Source: CALHVX01 sp051027215
Lineage (GTDB): Bacteria; Pseudomonadota; Gammaproteobacteria; Pseudomonadales; Azotimanducaceae
Length of the DNA: 64,000 nt
NCBI GenBank assembly: GCA_051027215.1
Contig: JBPCXR010000340.1
Coordinates: forward strand, 29,688-93,687
Direction of reading: 5' to 3'
Part shown: in pieces, positions 44,073 through 52,406 of the stretch
How the letters are laid out: the number at the start of each line of letters is the position of its first letter
Position numbering within the stretch: position 1 is the first letter of the stretch
Notes under the pieces: model-generated
What the model saw: only the letters and a program-made list of their open reading frames with translations
The model's database searches: none
Told to the model about the DNA's origin: nothing
Position numbers and translations under genes: made by a program

Positions 44073-44663
44073 CTATTTGACCCGACTGACCCCAACAGCG
44101 CGATCGGCTGCAATTAGCCGCATTTCAAAAAAGCCCCAGCTATTCTTGCCAATCACTACGCGCCTGGCATCGCCAGTGTAGTTGAAGCGACCAGATCTTC
44201 GCTGACGCCACACCTGGCCATTGTCGAGATGAAAAACAGTTTTGCCAGTCCAGCCGCGGAAACTCCCTACAATGTTGGCGTACAGCACCTTTTTCTCTGC
44301 AGACTTTTCTCTCGGAGGCTTGGAGAAACCCCAGTTCTTATCAGGTTCTTCTGCTATCGATTCTGCGTCCGCGACTTCTTCAGTGCGCGAGGGTGCGATT
44401 GTAACCGGAGCAGCGGGTACAGCGAGTTCCTCCGCAGCTGGCGCCACCGTCACAGCAACAGAGTCGTTGCCCATATATTCGTGCAACCAAGTGGCCAGCG
44501 CTGCGCGCTCCTCTCCAGTGAGCTTGTCCATTCCCGCGGCCTTGTATTGCTCCGGCTTCATAAGATCCTTAACACTGGGAGCAGCGGTTTCTTGCTCTGC
44601 CGAAGAATAAGTCGGGTGCAGCGCAATAAGAGCGACGCAGAGAGATTTTAGCGTGGTCTTCAA
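44073..44663 (-). CDS. Secreted protein of unknown function
   Basis: A 196-residue exported protein. The start is TTG at 44663, with AAAGGAG five bases upstream; the open frame continues far upstream inside the acyl-CoA dehydrogenase gene, but that is its antisense-free shifted frame and is not coding. A signal sequence (LKSLCVALIALHPTYSSAEQ) is followed by a linker rich in Ala, Val and Pro and by a C-terminal domain VLYANIVGSFRGWTGKTVFHLDNGQVWRQRRSGRF, a beta-rich module seen at the end of many gammaproteobacterial periplasmic proteins. It lies 19 bases after the acyl-CoA dehydrogenase stop. Confidence 0.75.
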   Translation of the reverse strand: MKTTLKSLCVALIALHPTYSSAEQETAAPSVKDLMKPEQYKAAGMDKLTGEERAALATWLHEYMGNDSVAVTVAPAAEELAVPAAPVTIAPSRTEEVADAESIAEEPDKNWGFSKPPREKSAEKKVLYANIVGSFRGWTGKTVFHLDNGQVWRQRRSGRFNYTGDARRVVIGKNSWGFFEMRLIAADRAVGVSRVK

Positions 44664-44682
44664 TGTCACTCCTTTGCTTCGC

Positions 44683-45909
44683 CTAAAGTAGATCACCACC
44701 TGCCGCGGAGGCTGTAGTGCCAAACTCTTCGTACGCCTTAACCACGTTGCGACCAACGCGCCAGCGATGCACCTCGTCGGGACCATCCACCAAGCGCTGA
44801 CTGCGAATACTGGTATACCAACGGGCGAGCGGCGTATCGGTGCTGTAACCCAGCGCACCATGCAGCTGTAGCGCGGTATCGACGACCTTGTGCACCATGT
44901 GTGCCAAAAACACCTTGGCGATGGAGTTTTCCTGGCGCATGTCCAGCCCTTTTTCAGCCTTGTAGGCGATGTGCAGAAGCACCAGTCGTGCCATATAGAG
45001 CTCGCTGGCGCAATCTGCGAGCATCCATTGCACCCCTTGTCGATCTGCCAGGCGTTGGCCGAAAGTCTCTCGGCTGGTGACATGCTTCGCTGCCAGATCG
45101 AGCGCGCGCTGAGCCATGGCCACGTTGTGCATGCCGTGCCGCAATCGGCCGTAAGCCAGACGATGCTGGCCCATATCAAAGCCTTTGCCTTGCCCCCCAA
45201 GCAAATTCTCTCGGGGTACGACCAGATCCTTAATGCGAATCTCCGAATGCGTAGCGCCAAGCTTGTCGCCAATTTCGGTATGGGGGTGCATGGTTTCGAT
45301 GTCGCGAACGATTTCGTAGCCGGGATTCGGCAACTCCACAATGAACGTGCTATAGCGCTCATGGCGCGGCGCATCGGGGTCGGTAAGCGCCATGACCACC
45401 GCTATGTCTGCCACGCTGGCGGAGGAGCTAAACCACTTTTCGCCGTTTAGTACCCAGTTGTCCCCGTCGAGCTCGGCCTTGGTCTGCATACCGGTCGCGT
45501 CTGCGCCAGCCGCTTTCTCAGTCATCGAATAACAAATGCGCTTTTGGCCTTCCAGCAGAGGCTTCAAGAACTTCTCTTTTTGGTGCTCAGTGCCATGCTC
45601 GAGCAGGGTCAGCATGGTGGCGTCATCTGGGCCTTGGGTGTTTAGCGCAAGGGCGCCAAGAAAGCTTTCGCCTAACTCCATCTGCACCAAGGCGTTGGCA
45701 AGCGGGCGCAGACCCATGCCGCCATGGGCCTCTGGAATGAAGGGGCACCACAGGCCCTGGCCACGCGCCTTGGCTCGTAGATCGGCCAATACCTCCGAAA
45801 ACTCCCGTTGTTCCAGCTCCGCCTCTGCAGGAATGCAGTGCTCATGCACAAAAGCTCGGACCTTCTCGCGAATGGCCTTGGTCTCTGCGGGAATTTCGAA
45901 ATCGATCAT
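44683..45909 (-). CDS. Acyl-CoA dehydrogenase family protein
   Basis: A 408-residue FAD-dependent acyl-CoA dehydrogenase. It shows GLWCPFIPEAHGGMGLRPLANALVQMELG, ICYSMTEKAAGADATGMQTKAELDGDNWVLNGEKWFSSSAS, GGQGKGFDMGQHRLAYGRLRHGMHN and QLHGALGYSTDTPLARWYTSIRSQRLVDGPDEVHRW. This form resembles the caiA/FadE-like proteins that act on medium-chain or branched substrates. It lies 62 bases downstream of the cysteine-desulfhydrase-like gene on the same strand. Confidence 0.94.
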   Translation of the reverse strand: MIDFEIPAETKAIREKVRAFVHEHCIPAEAELEQREFSEVLADLRAKARGQGLWCPFIPEAHGGMGLRPLANALVQMELGESFLGALALNTQGPDDATMLTLLEHGTEHQKEKFLKPLLEGQKRICYSMTEKAAGADATGMQTKAELDGDNWVLNGEKWFSSSASVADIAVVMALTDPDAPRHERYSTFIVELPNPGYEIVRDIETMHPHTEIGDKLGATHSEIRIKDLVVPRENLLGGQGKGFDMGQHRLAYGRLRHGMHNVAMAQRALDLAAKHVTSRETFGQRLADRQGVQWMLADCASELYMARLVLLHIAYKAEKGLDMRQENSIAKVFLAHMVHKVVDTALQLHGALGYSTDTPLARWYTSIRSQRLVDGPDEVHRWRVGRNVVKAYEEFGTTASAAGGDLL

Positions 45910-45971
45910 GACGGACGCTCTTGCAGGAAATGACCCGCTAGCTTACGAGCAGCCGTAGGATTTGTGTAGGA

Positions 45972-46979
45972 CTACTGCAACAGGTCGAGGGCGTTCTCAT
46001 ACACGCCCCAAGCGCTGGTTCCTCCGGAGTGCAATAGCAACACGTCCTGATGCCCGGCCAGACGCCCCAAACCAATCTGATCCACCAGAGCATGCAGCGC
46101 TTTGCCGGAATAGACCGGATCGAAGATCAAGCCCTCCAAGCGAGCGGTCAAGGCCATCGCCTCAAGCTGAGCAGCGTTTGGCAGGCCGTAGCCCTCGCCC
46201 AAGTAACCGTGCTCGATGGTCACTGTGCCCCTGCTCGATCCAGGGTTGAATTGCTCTTGAATGCCCGCCAGTAGCGATGCAACGCGATCCTGAAGTGTCT
46301 GCGCCTGGGGATGAAAAACATTAACTCCTATGACCTCAGTGGCTTGGTTTAACGTGGCGAACCCCGCAATGAGCCCAGCCTGGGTCCCAGCGCTGGCCGA
46401 GGCGTGGTACATGTGGGCAAAATGCACATCTAAGGCTTCGCTTTGGGTCGCGACCTCTTCCGCGCACTGCACATAGCCCAGCGCACCCAGGGCGTTTGAA
46501 CCCCCTGCTGGAACAATGTAGACCTTGTCCGGCCCACCCAGATGATCTCGCAGTCGCTTGAACGCACTTTCTACATCGTCCAGATCCACGATCGTAACCT
46601 GGGCGCCGCAGAGCCGATCGAGCAGTACGTTAGCGCCTTTTTCATACCCAGGATGTGACCAAGGCACCCGCCTGCTCAGCAGTAGATGACACTCGAGGCC
46701 CAAACGTGCACAGGCCGCCGCGGTCTGGCGAGCGTGGTTAGACTGTACCGCCCCAAAAGTCAGGATTCGCCGATACCCCTCCTCTAGGGCCCGCCCCAGC
46801 AAGTACTCCAGCTTGCGGGTTTTGTTACCACCCATTGCCAAACCGGTGCAATCATCGCGCTTTACCCAAATCCGTGGACCGCCGAGTTCATCGCTGAGCC
46901 TGGGTAGCATTTCTATCGGCGTGGGCAAATGTCCAAGAGGTGCCCTGGGTTGGGCATGCAGCCAGTCAATGAAGGCCAT
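45972..46979 (-). CDS. D-cysteine desulfhydrase / ACC deaminase-type PLP enzyme
   Basis: A 335-residue PLP-dependent enzyme of fold type II. The Schiff-base Lys is K53 in LAMGGNKTRKLEYLLGRAL, preceded by WVKRDDCTG; the phosphate-binding region is AGGSNALGALGYVQCAEEV and the end is LLHSGGTSAWGVYE. It resembles D-cysteine desulfhydrase (DcyD) and 1-aminocyclopropane-1-carboxylate deaminase, and the two are hard to separate by eye. AGGAG six bases before the ATG at 46979 decides the start; the longer frame to 47039 is not used. Confidence 0.9.
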   Translation of the reverse strand: MAFIDWLHAQPRAPLGHLPTPIEMLPRLSDELGGPRIWVKRDDCTGLAMGGNKTRKLEYLLGRALEEGYRRILTFGAVQSNHARQTAAACARLGLECHLLLSRRVPWSHPGYEKGANVLLDRLCGAQVTIVDLDDVESAFKRLRDHLGGPDKVYIVPAGGSNALGALGYVQCAEEVATQSEALDVHFAHMYHASASAGTQAGLIAGFATLNQATEVIGVNVFHPQAQTLQDRVASLLAGIQEQFNPGSSRGTVTIEHGYLGEGYGLPNAAQLEAMALTARLEGLIFDPVYSGKALHALVDQIGLGRLAGHQDVLLLHSGGTSAWGVYENALDLLQ

Positions 46980-47115
46980 GCGTGCTCCTGTTGTCGTCGT
47001 GTGCCGACCTCTCCAGGTCAGATAATCCCAGACTGGCACGGCTCACCCGGCCACACCAGGGGCAGCGATTAGGTATGGCGTTTCAACTGGACGAACCCTG
47101 GATTAGACTGGGGCT

Positions 47116-48141
47116 ATGTGTACTTCCCATGATGTGAACGACAATACCGGTTCGGACGATCCTCGCAGCGGCTACCGCCTGGCCGCGGACTGGCCGCGCT
47201 ACCCCGCAGACATGCAATTTGAGATGGGCTCCGGCGTTGCCGTCGACAAAGACGGCATCATCTACCTGTTCACCCGAGACATTGAGCACTGGGCCGCGCA
47301 CCCGCTGGCAATGAAAGACAAGATGGGTAAGAGCAGCATCTCGATGTTCAACCGTGAAGGTGAATACTTGGGCAAATGGGGTCCATCCGATGAACGGGGA
47401 TTCGCGCTGGGGGCGCACACGCTCTACATCGAAAAAGACGGCATGTTCTGGACCACCGATCGGGACGGTCACACGGTAAAAAAATATCACCCCGACGGTA
47501 CGCTGCTACTAACCTTGGGCACCTTTGGTGAATGGGGCGCTGATGCGCAACACTTCAACGGTCCAACAGCCGTGCTGGTACAAGACAACGGCAATATCGT
47601 GGTCGCGGATGGCTATTGGAACTCACGCCTGGTGTGGTTTACCGCAGAAGGGGAGTACATAAAATCGATTGGCTCTTGGGGCCGAGGACCGGCGCAGTTC
47701 AATACGCCTCATGCGATCGCCCAAGACTCTCAGGGTCGGTTACTAGTTGCCGATCTATGTGGTGGCAATTTTCACGACTACATGACTGTGCCGGGCCAGA
47801 TCGAAGCACACCGAACCAAGGCGGACGAAGGCTGCCAACATCGCATCCAAGTTTTAGATGGCGATGGCGCTTTCATAGATCAGTGGACACACATCATGCC
47901 GCTGAGCATTGCCACCTACGGTAACCGCATCTACGCCAGTGACAAGATGAGCAATTTAGTCATCTTAGAAGAAGGCAGCGGTAAAGTGTTGCAGCGAGTG
48001 GACGACATCGCGATCTACATTCACCAACTGGCGATGGACGCCCATGGCGATCTCTACACCGCCTCGGTTTACCCGGAGCACGCTGGGGAAGCGCGCGGCC
48101 CCAGCGGGCCTTCCCACCGCCGCTGGACTCGCCCGGCCTGA
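47116..48141 (+). CDS. NHL-repeat beta-propeller protein (peptidylamidoglycolate-lyase-like)
   Basis: A 341-residue protein made mainly of NHL repeats, as in the GPTAVLVQDNGNIVVADGYWNSRLVWFTAEGEYIKSIGSWGRGPAQFNTPHAIAQDSQGRLLVADL run near residues 150-220. It resembles the lyase half of peptidylglycine alpha-amidating monooxygenase, and such bacterial proteins are commonly annotated that way. The N-terminus (MCTSHDVNDN) lacks a signal peptide. Function is uncertain; sequence supports a six-blade propeller with calcium or metal sites. Confidence 0.85.
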   Translation: MCTSHDVNDNTGSDDPRSGYRLAADWPRYPADMQFEMGSGVAVDKDGIIYLFTRDIEHWAAHPLAMKDKMGKSSISMFNREGEYLGKWGPSDERGFALGAHTLYIEKDGMFWTTDRDGHTVKKYHPDGTLLLTLGTFGEWGADAQHFNGPTAVLVQDNGNIVVADGYWNSRLVWFTAEGEYIKSIGSWGRGPAQFNTPHAIAQDSQGRLLVADLCGGNFHDYMTVPGQIEAHRTKADEGCQHRIQVLDGDGAFIDQWTHIMPLSIATYGNRIYASDKMSNLVILEEGSGKVLQRVDDIAIYIHQLAMDAHGDLYTASVYPEHAGEARGPSGPSHRRWTRPA

Positions 48142-48909
48142 TTAGGCCTCTGGGTTTAGCCTGCGCAGGCGCCGCATACCCTGCAGCCAACGGTCAACAT
48201 CGTTCCCTTTGCGACGGACATACTCGGCAACTTCCGGGTGCGGCAAGACATAAAAGCGTTCTTCTCGTAAGCAGTCAACGACCGTTCGCGCCAGTTCTTC
48301 GGCTTCAATAATGCCATCGGTTTGACCATCTCCAAGGCGCTTCGGCGCCATCGCGGTGTTCACCCCTTGGGGACACAAAACCGAGACCTTAATGCCGTCA
48401 TCGCCGTGGGTGATCGCCAAAAACTCGGCCAGCTTAACCGCGGCCGCCTTGCTCACCGTATAAGGGCCAGATCCCATAGCTGCAAGTAACCCAGCCGCCG
48501 AAGCTGTGTTCAGTAAATAGCCTTCGCCACGCGCTAGCATTTGTGGCAACACCGCCCGGGCTGCATACAAATGGGCCATCACATGCAGTTCCCACTGCTG
48601 TTGCCAAACTGCGTTGCTGGCATCAGTCAGCAATCCTTCGCCGCCGGCGCCCGCGTTGGAACAGAATAGATCGATCTGCCCGAACTGCTCTGTCGCAAAG
48701 TCAGCGAGTGCTTGCACCTGGGCCTCGTCGGTAACATCACAAGCCATGCCAACACAGCCGAGCTCATCTGCGGCGCTGCGCACCGCGACCGCATCGAGGT
48801 CGGCCAAGACCACGCCACGTGCCCCTGCAGCAAGGAAGGCCTGGGCCATGGCCTTGCCTATACCGCCACTGCCTCCGGTGATGACCGCGACCCTTTGCAT
48901 TAGCTCCAA
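48142..48909 (-). CDS. SDR-family oxidoreductase
   Basis: A 255-residue short-chain dehydrogenase with ITGGSGGIGKAMAQAFLAAGA, CSNAGAGGEG, NTASAAGLLAAMGSGPYTVSKAAAVKLAEFLA (Ser and YxxxK). The C-terminal region suggests classical SDRs acting on diverse alcohols. The start is TTG at 48909 with AAGGAG seven bases upstream; the in-frame ATG at 48900 is an equally possible start with a closer GGAG. It diverges from the ABM gene at 49074. Confidence 0.9.
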   Translation of the reverse strand: MELMQRVAVITGGSGGIGKAMAQAFLAAGARGVVLADLDAVAVRSAADELGCVGMACDVTDEAQVQALADFATEQFGQIDLFCSNAGAGGEGLLTDASNAVWQQQWELHVMAHLYAARAVLPQMLARGEGYLLNTASAAGLLAAMGSGPYTVSKAAAVKLAEFLAITHGDDGIKVSVLCPQGVNTAMAPKRLGDGQTDGIIEAEELARTVVDCLREERFYVLPHPEVAEYVRRKGNDVDRWLQGMRRLRRLNPEA

Positions 48910-49073
48910 GAAAGTACTCCTTCGCCAGACAGCCTGTGCGCAAACGTTTAGCCGTCAGCATAAGCGGTGGGCGCTGCCAGGCCAACAAGGGCGCAGTGCC
49001 CTTTTACAGCCGCCGCCCATGTGGTTACGATCCATGCTCAACAACACTCATCGGCAGCAATAGGGGTATTTCT

Positions 49074-49421
49074 ATGATCATCGTGGTTGCAGCGTTGGAA
49101 TTCGAGAATCAGGCAGATCGAGATCGTGCGGTCGAGATCACCGTAGACACACAAATGGCCACACGGGTCGAAGAAGCGGGCTGTCGAGACTACTGCTTCG
49201 CCCCTGATCCATCGGTGCCGACGCGCATTCAAGTTTATGAGCTGTGGGACGACGGAGAATCCTTGGTCGCGCACTTTACTCATCCGAACTACCTGAAGAT
49301 GGTGGAGCTGTTAGGCAGTGCAAATATTAAAGAGAGCATCAATCAAGCTTACCTAGTGGAACGAGGCGAGCCGGTTTACGGACCCAATGGCGAAAAGAAA
49401 ACCGCCTTCTTTCAGGATTAA
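49074..49421 (+). CDS. Antibiotic biosynthesis monooxygenase (ABM) domain protein
   Basis: A 115-residue ferredoxin-like alpha/beta protein of the ABM family: MIIVVAALEFENQADRDRAVEIT, ATRVEEAGCRDYCFAPDPSVPTRIQVYELWDDGESLVAHFTHPNY. Members can be cofactor-free monooxygenases, isomerases or quinol-binding proteins. I used the ATG at 49074, with AGGGG seven bases upstream. It is the first gene of a three-gene operon with an amidohydrolase (two bases downstream) and an MFS carrier. Confidence 0.9.
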   Translation: MIIVVAALEFENQADRDRAVEITVDTQMATRVEEAGCRDYCFAPDPSVPTRIQVYELWDDGESLVAHFTHPNYLKMVELLGSANIKESINQAYLVERGEPVYGPNGEKKTAFFQD

Positions 49422-49423
49422 AC

Positions 49424-50653
49424 ATGAGCACCCATCACCTATTGCAAAACGCCAGGCTGTTCATCGGCACTAATGAAGCAATCACCGAAGACGCCTCGAT
49501 CTGGATCGAGGACGATCAGGTGCGCTACGCCGGACCTACCGATGCTTTGCCGCAAGTTCCTGCAACAGCGGCTGTAACAGACGTCAACGGCCACTTTGTT
49601 ATGCCTGGGATGACCGAAACCCATGCGCATCTGTCTTTCGCCGACGTCAGCCCGTTCGGCATCGGCGACACTGGGGTCGAAGAGGCCACGCTCACAGCGG
49701 TCAGAAATGCCGAGCTCATGCTGGCCGCAGGATTTACGTCCGCCGTGAGCTTTGGTTCTACCTACCGAATCGATGTAGCGCTGCGCAACGCCATCAACAG
49801 CGGCAAATTAGTGGGGCCGAGGCTGCTTGCCGCAGGTCGAGACCTCGGCGCAACAGCTAGTAACGTCGATTCTGGCGGTGGCCTGAGCCAGATAGCAGAT
49901 GGGCCATGGGCGCTGCGCAAAGCCGTGCGCGAACAGCGTAAGCTCGGCGTGGACGTCGTTAAAATATTCATCGACGGTGAAGCGATTAACTCAGTGAACC
50001 CGCCCGGAGAACTGGGATTTACCGACGAAGAAGTGAATGCGATCGTCGATGAGGCACACCGGCGCAAATTGCGTGTCGCCTGCCATGCTCGCAGTGCAGC
50101 AGCCGTCAAACAGGCTGTGCGGGCAGGCGTCAACTATGTCGGCCATGCCAACTACCTGGATGACGAAGCCGTAGATTTGCTGGCCGCTCAAAACGAGCGC
50201 ATCTTTGTCGGTCCCGCCATCGCCTGGGAAATCAGCTATGTGGAAAAGTGCGAAACCCTAGGCATCAGTCGAGAAACCGTGCGTGCGCAAGGCTACGAGG
50301 CAGAAATTGAAGCTACCGTCGCCAGTGTCGAAAAGCTGCGAGCCGCTGACGTCAAACTCGTGGTGGGTGGAGACTACGGTATCAGCATCGCGCCACACGG
50401 TACCTATGCCAAAGATCTAGAGTACTTTGTCGACCTATTTGGTATGCGGCCGGCGGAAGCGCTGTTGTGCGCCACGCGCAATGGCGGCTTGGCCTTTGAT
50501 CAGCAGGGCAGCTTGGGCACTTTAGAAGCTGGAACCCTAGCCGACCTTTTGATCGTGGATGGTGATCCGCTTGCGGACATTCGCGTTCTGCAAGATCACT
50601 CGAAGATTACTGCGGTAAAAGGTGGGTGCGGCCTACCGGCCGCCGCTGTTTGA
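49424..50653 (+). CDS. Amidohydrolase (imidazolonepropionase-like) family protein
   Basis: A 409-residue TIM-barrel hydrolase with VMPGMTETHAHLSF (metal-binding HxH), VDVVKIFIDGEAINS (Lys), CHARSAAAVKQAVRAGVNYVGHANY (His) and KLVVGGDYGISIAPHGTYAKDLE (Asp). It belongs to the prolidase-like/imidazolonepropionase branch, which acts on cyclic amides or N-acyl peptides. It starts two bases after the ABM gene and overlaps the MFS start by four bases, so all three are coupled. The substrate is probably the one imported by the MFS carrier. Confidence 0.92.
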   Translation: MSTHHLLQNARLFIGTNEAITEDASIWIEDDQVRYAGPTDALPQVPATAAVTDVNGHFVMPGMTETHAHLSFADVSPFGIGDTGVEEATLTAVRNAELMLAAGFTSAVSFGSTYRIDVALRNAINSGKLVGPRLLAAGRDLGATASNVDSGGGLSQIADGPWALRKAVREQRKLGVDVVKIFIDGEAINSVNPPGELGFTDEEVNAIVDEAHRRKLRVACHARSAAAVKQAVRAGVNYVGHANYLDDEAVDLLAAQNERIFVGPAIAWEISYVEKCETLGISRETVRAQGYEAEIEATVASVEKLRAADVKLVVGGDYGISIAPHGTYAKDLEYFVDLFGMRPAEALLCATRNGGLAFDQQGSLGTLEAGTLADLLIVDGDPLADIRVLQDHSKITAVKGGCGLPAAAV

Positions 50654-51882
50654 ATAGCCAAACCAGCAGCGACAAAGACCCAGCGTACGGCTGGGTCGTC
50701 GTTTTCGCCGTATTTGTTCTAAGCGCCCTATCTTTTGGTGCTCTGGGGTCAATTTCCGTTTTCCTTAAGCCGCTGGCCACGGAATTTGGCTGGTCACGAG
50801 GTGAAACCGCCTTCGGCTACACCGCCATCTCATTTTCATCTGCAGCTTTTGGCGTACTTTGGGGAACGATTGCCGATCGCTATGGCAGTCGTTGGTTTGG
50901 GGTGGTCGCAGCGTTGTCCATGACCTTGAGCCTGTTTCTGCTCAGTCGGCAAACCACGATCTACCACTTTTATGCCTTCTACTTTCTCTTTGGCGCCTTA
51001 GGCAATGGCCTGATCAGCTCTCCACTGTTTGCCAACGTCGGATTCTGGTTTCGCACGAACCCTGGACTGGCGTTGGGTATCACAGCGTCGGGTGGTGCCT
51101 TTGGCCAAGGTGTTGTTCCCTACTTTGCCGGAACTGCCATCGCAGCATACGGCTGGCAGAGCGCCTACCAGCTCATGGCTCTGACCTACTTGTTAATCGC
51201 GTTACCCGTTGGGTTGTTAATACGAGAGTCACCGCGACGTGAACAAGCCCGACTGAATGCCAGCGTCGAAGTGAGAGATTTTCCTTTATCAAACTTTGAG
51301 GTCGTGGCCTGGATTAGCATCGCGGTCATTTTCTGCTGCAATTGCATGGCTGTGCCCATCGTCCACTTGGTACCCCTGCTCACTGATGCTGGTCACAGTG
51401 TCGACTTTGCCACTGGCGTGCTCATGGTGCTGATGTTCTGTGGCGTTGCCGGGCGCATTTTGGGCGGCAAATTGGCAGACAGCATCGGCGCTCTACCCGC
51501 CTACATGTTGATGTCACTTGGGCAAACGCTTTCGGTATTCTGGTTTCCACACATGGACGGCAATACCTCGCTTTATGCCCTAGCTGCCTTTTTCGGATTC
51601 ACCTACTCCGGCGTGATGTCATGCATTTTGGTGTGCACCCGCATGATGGTTTCGGCAAGGTTCGCCGGCCGCGCTATGGCCATTACCTCGTTCTTTGGTT
51701 GGGGCGGCATGGGCATGGGTGGATTTCTAGGGGGCTATCTGTTCGATCTCAAGGGCGGCTACCAAACGTCGTTTGCCTTTGCTGCCGTTATGGGCGTGAT
51801 TAACTTGCTGATATTGGCCCTGTTTTACCTGAGAATTCGCGGCGCTAGGCTGGACCGACCTACTGCACTGGCCAGCACCTGA
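50650..51882 (+). CDS. MFS transporter (monocarboxylate-transporter-like)
   Basis: A 410-residue 12-helix transporter of the major facilitator superfamily, OFA/monocarboxylate branch. Seen are DPAYGWVVVFAVFVLSALSFGALGSISVFLKPLATEFGWSRGE, RYGSRWFGV and MFCGVAGRILGGKLADSIGA. The start is probably TTG at 50650, whose last base pair overlaps the amidohydrolase stop (TTGA); the frame also opens at 50626. It presumably imports a carboxylate or its precursor handled by the upstream amidohydrolase. Confidence 0.92.
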   Translation: MNSQTSSDKDPAYGWVVVFAVFVLSALSFGALGSISVFLKPLATEFGWSRGETAFGYTAISFSSAAFGVLWGTIADRYGSRWFGVVAALSMTLSLFLLSRQTTIYHFYAFYFLFGALGNGLISSPLFANVGFWFRTNPGLALGITASGGAFGQGVVPYFAGTAIAAYGWQSAYQLMALTYLLIALPVGLLIRESPRREQARLNASVEVRDFPLSNFEVVAWISIAVIFCCNCMAVPIVHLVPLLTDAGHSVDFATGVLMVLMFCGVAGRILGGKLADSIGALPAYMLMSLGQTLSVFWFPHMDGNTSLYALAAFFGFTYSGVMSCILVCTRMMVSARFAGRAMAITSFFGWGGMGMGGFLGGYLFDLKGGYQTSFAFAAVMGVINLLILALFYLRIRGARLDRPTALAST

Positions 51883-51966
51883 CCTACACTGGCTAGCAGC
51901 TCAGCGCTAGCCACCGCAGCCGTTGCTCCAGTAGACTGCGGCTATTGTCGAATCAGGAGAATAAAC

Positions 51967-52374
51967 ATGGCAAATACTGGCCAGTGCCTCTGCGGCGCAA
52001 TCACCTATGAGTTTCCCAATGCCCCAGCAATGACTGGTGTCTGCCACTGCAAAAACTGTCAGCGCCAGGCCGGTTCTGCCTTTTCAACACTCGCCGGGGT
52101 ACCGCGGGCGGAGTTTAGCTTCACCAAAGGTGAACCCAAACTCTACGAAGACGCCGATACTAAGAGTGGCAATACCGTACAGCGCTATTTCTGTGGCAAC
52201 TGCGGCTCGCCTATCTATTCAGCCATACCAAGCCAGCCGGACACCCTGTTTCTGAAAACCGGCACCATGGACGACACCAGCGGGTTCCAACCCCAATTCC
52301 ATGTTTGGTGTGATACTAAACAAAACTGGGTCACGCTCGACGAAGGCGTGCCGACCATGGCAACTCAAGCCTGA
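51967..52374 (+). CDS. GFA-family (CENP-V/glutathione-dependent formaldehyde-activating-like) protein
   Basis: A 135-residue zinc-binding protein: the Cys ligands CLCGAITYEF, CHCKNCQRQAGSAFSTLAGV and FCGNCGSPIYS define the GFA/Gfa-like fold. Proteins in this broad family were named after glutathione-dependent formaldehyde activation, but most members have no tested activity. AGGAG precedes the ATG. It is separated from the MFS gene by 84 bases. Confidence 0.93.
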   Translation: MANTGQCLCGAITYEFPNAPAMTGVCHCKNCQRQAGSAFSTLAGVPRAEFSFTKGEPKLYEDADTKSGNTVQRYFCGNCGSPIYSAIPSQPDTLFLKTGTMDDTSGFQPQFHVWCDTKQNWVTLDEGVPTMATQA

Positions 52375-52406
52375 AGTGAAGCGCAGTCCAAAGCCATCGA
52401 CGACAC

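Noticed and set aside
44664..45374. Long open frame continuing upstream from the secreted protein at 44073
   Set aside because: It lies inside the acyl-CoA dehydrogenase gene in another frame; the TTG start with AAAGGAG is much better.
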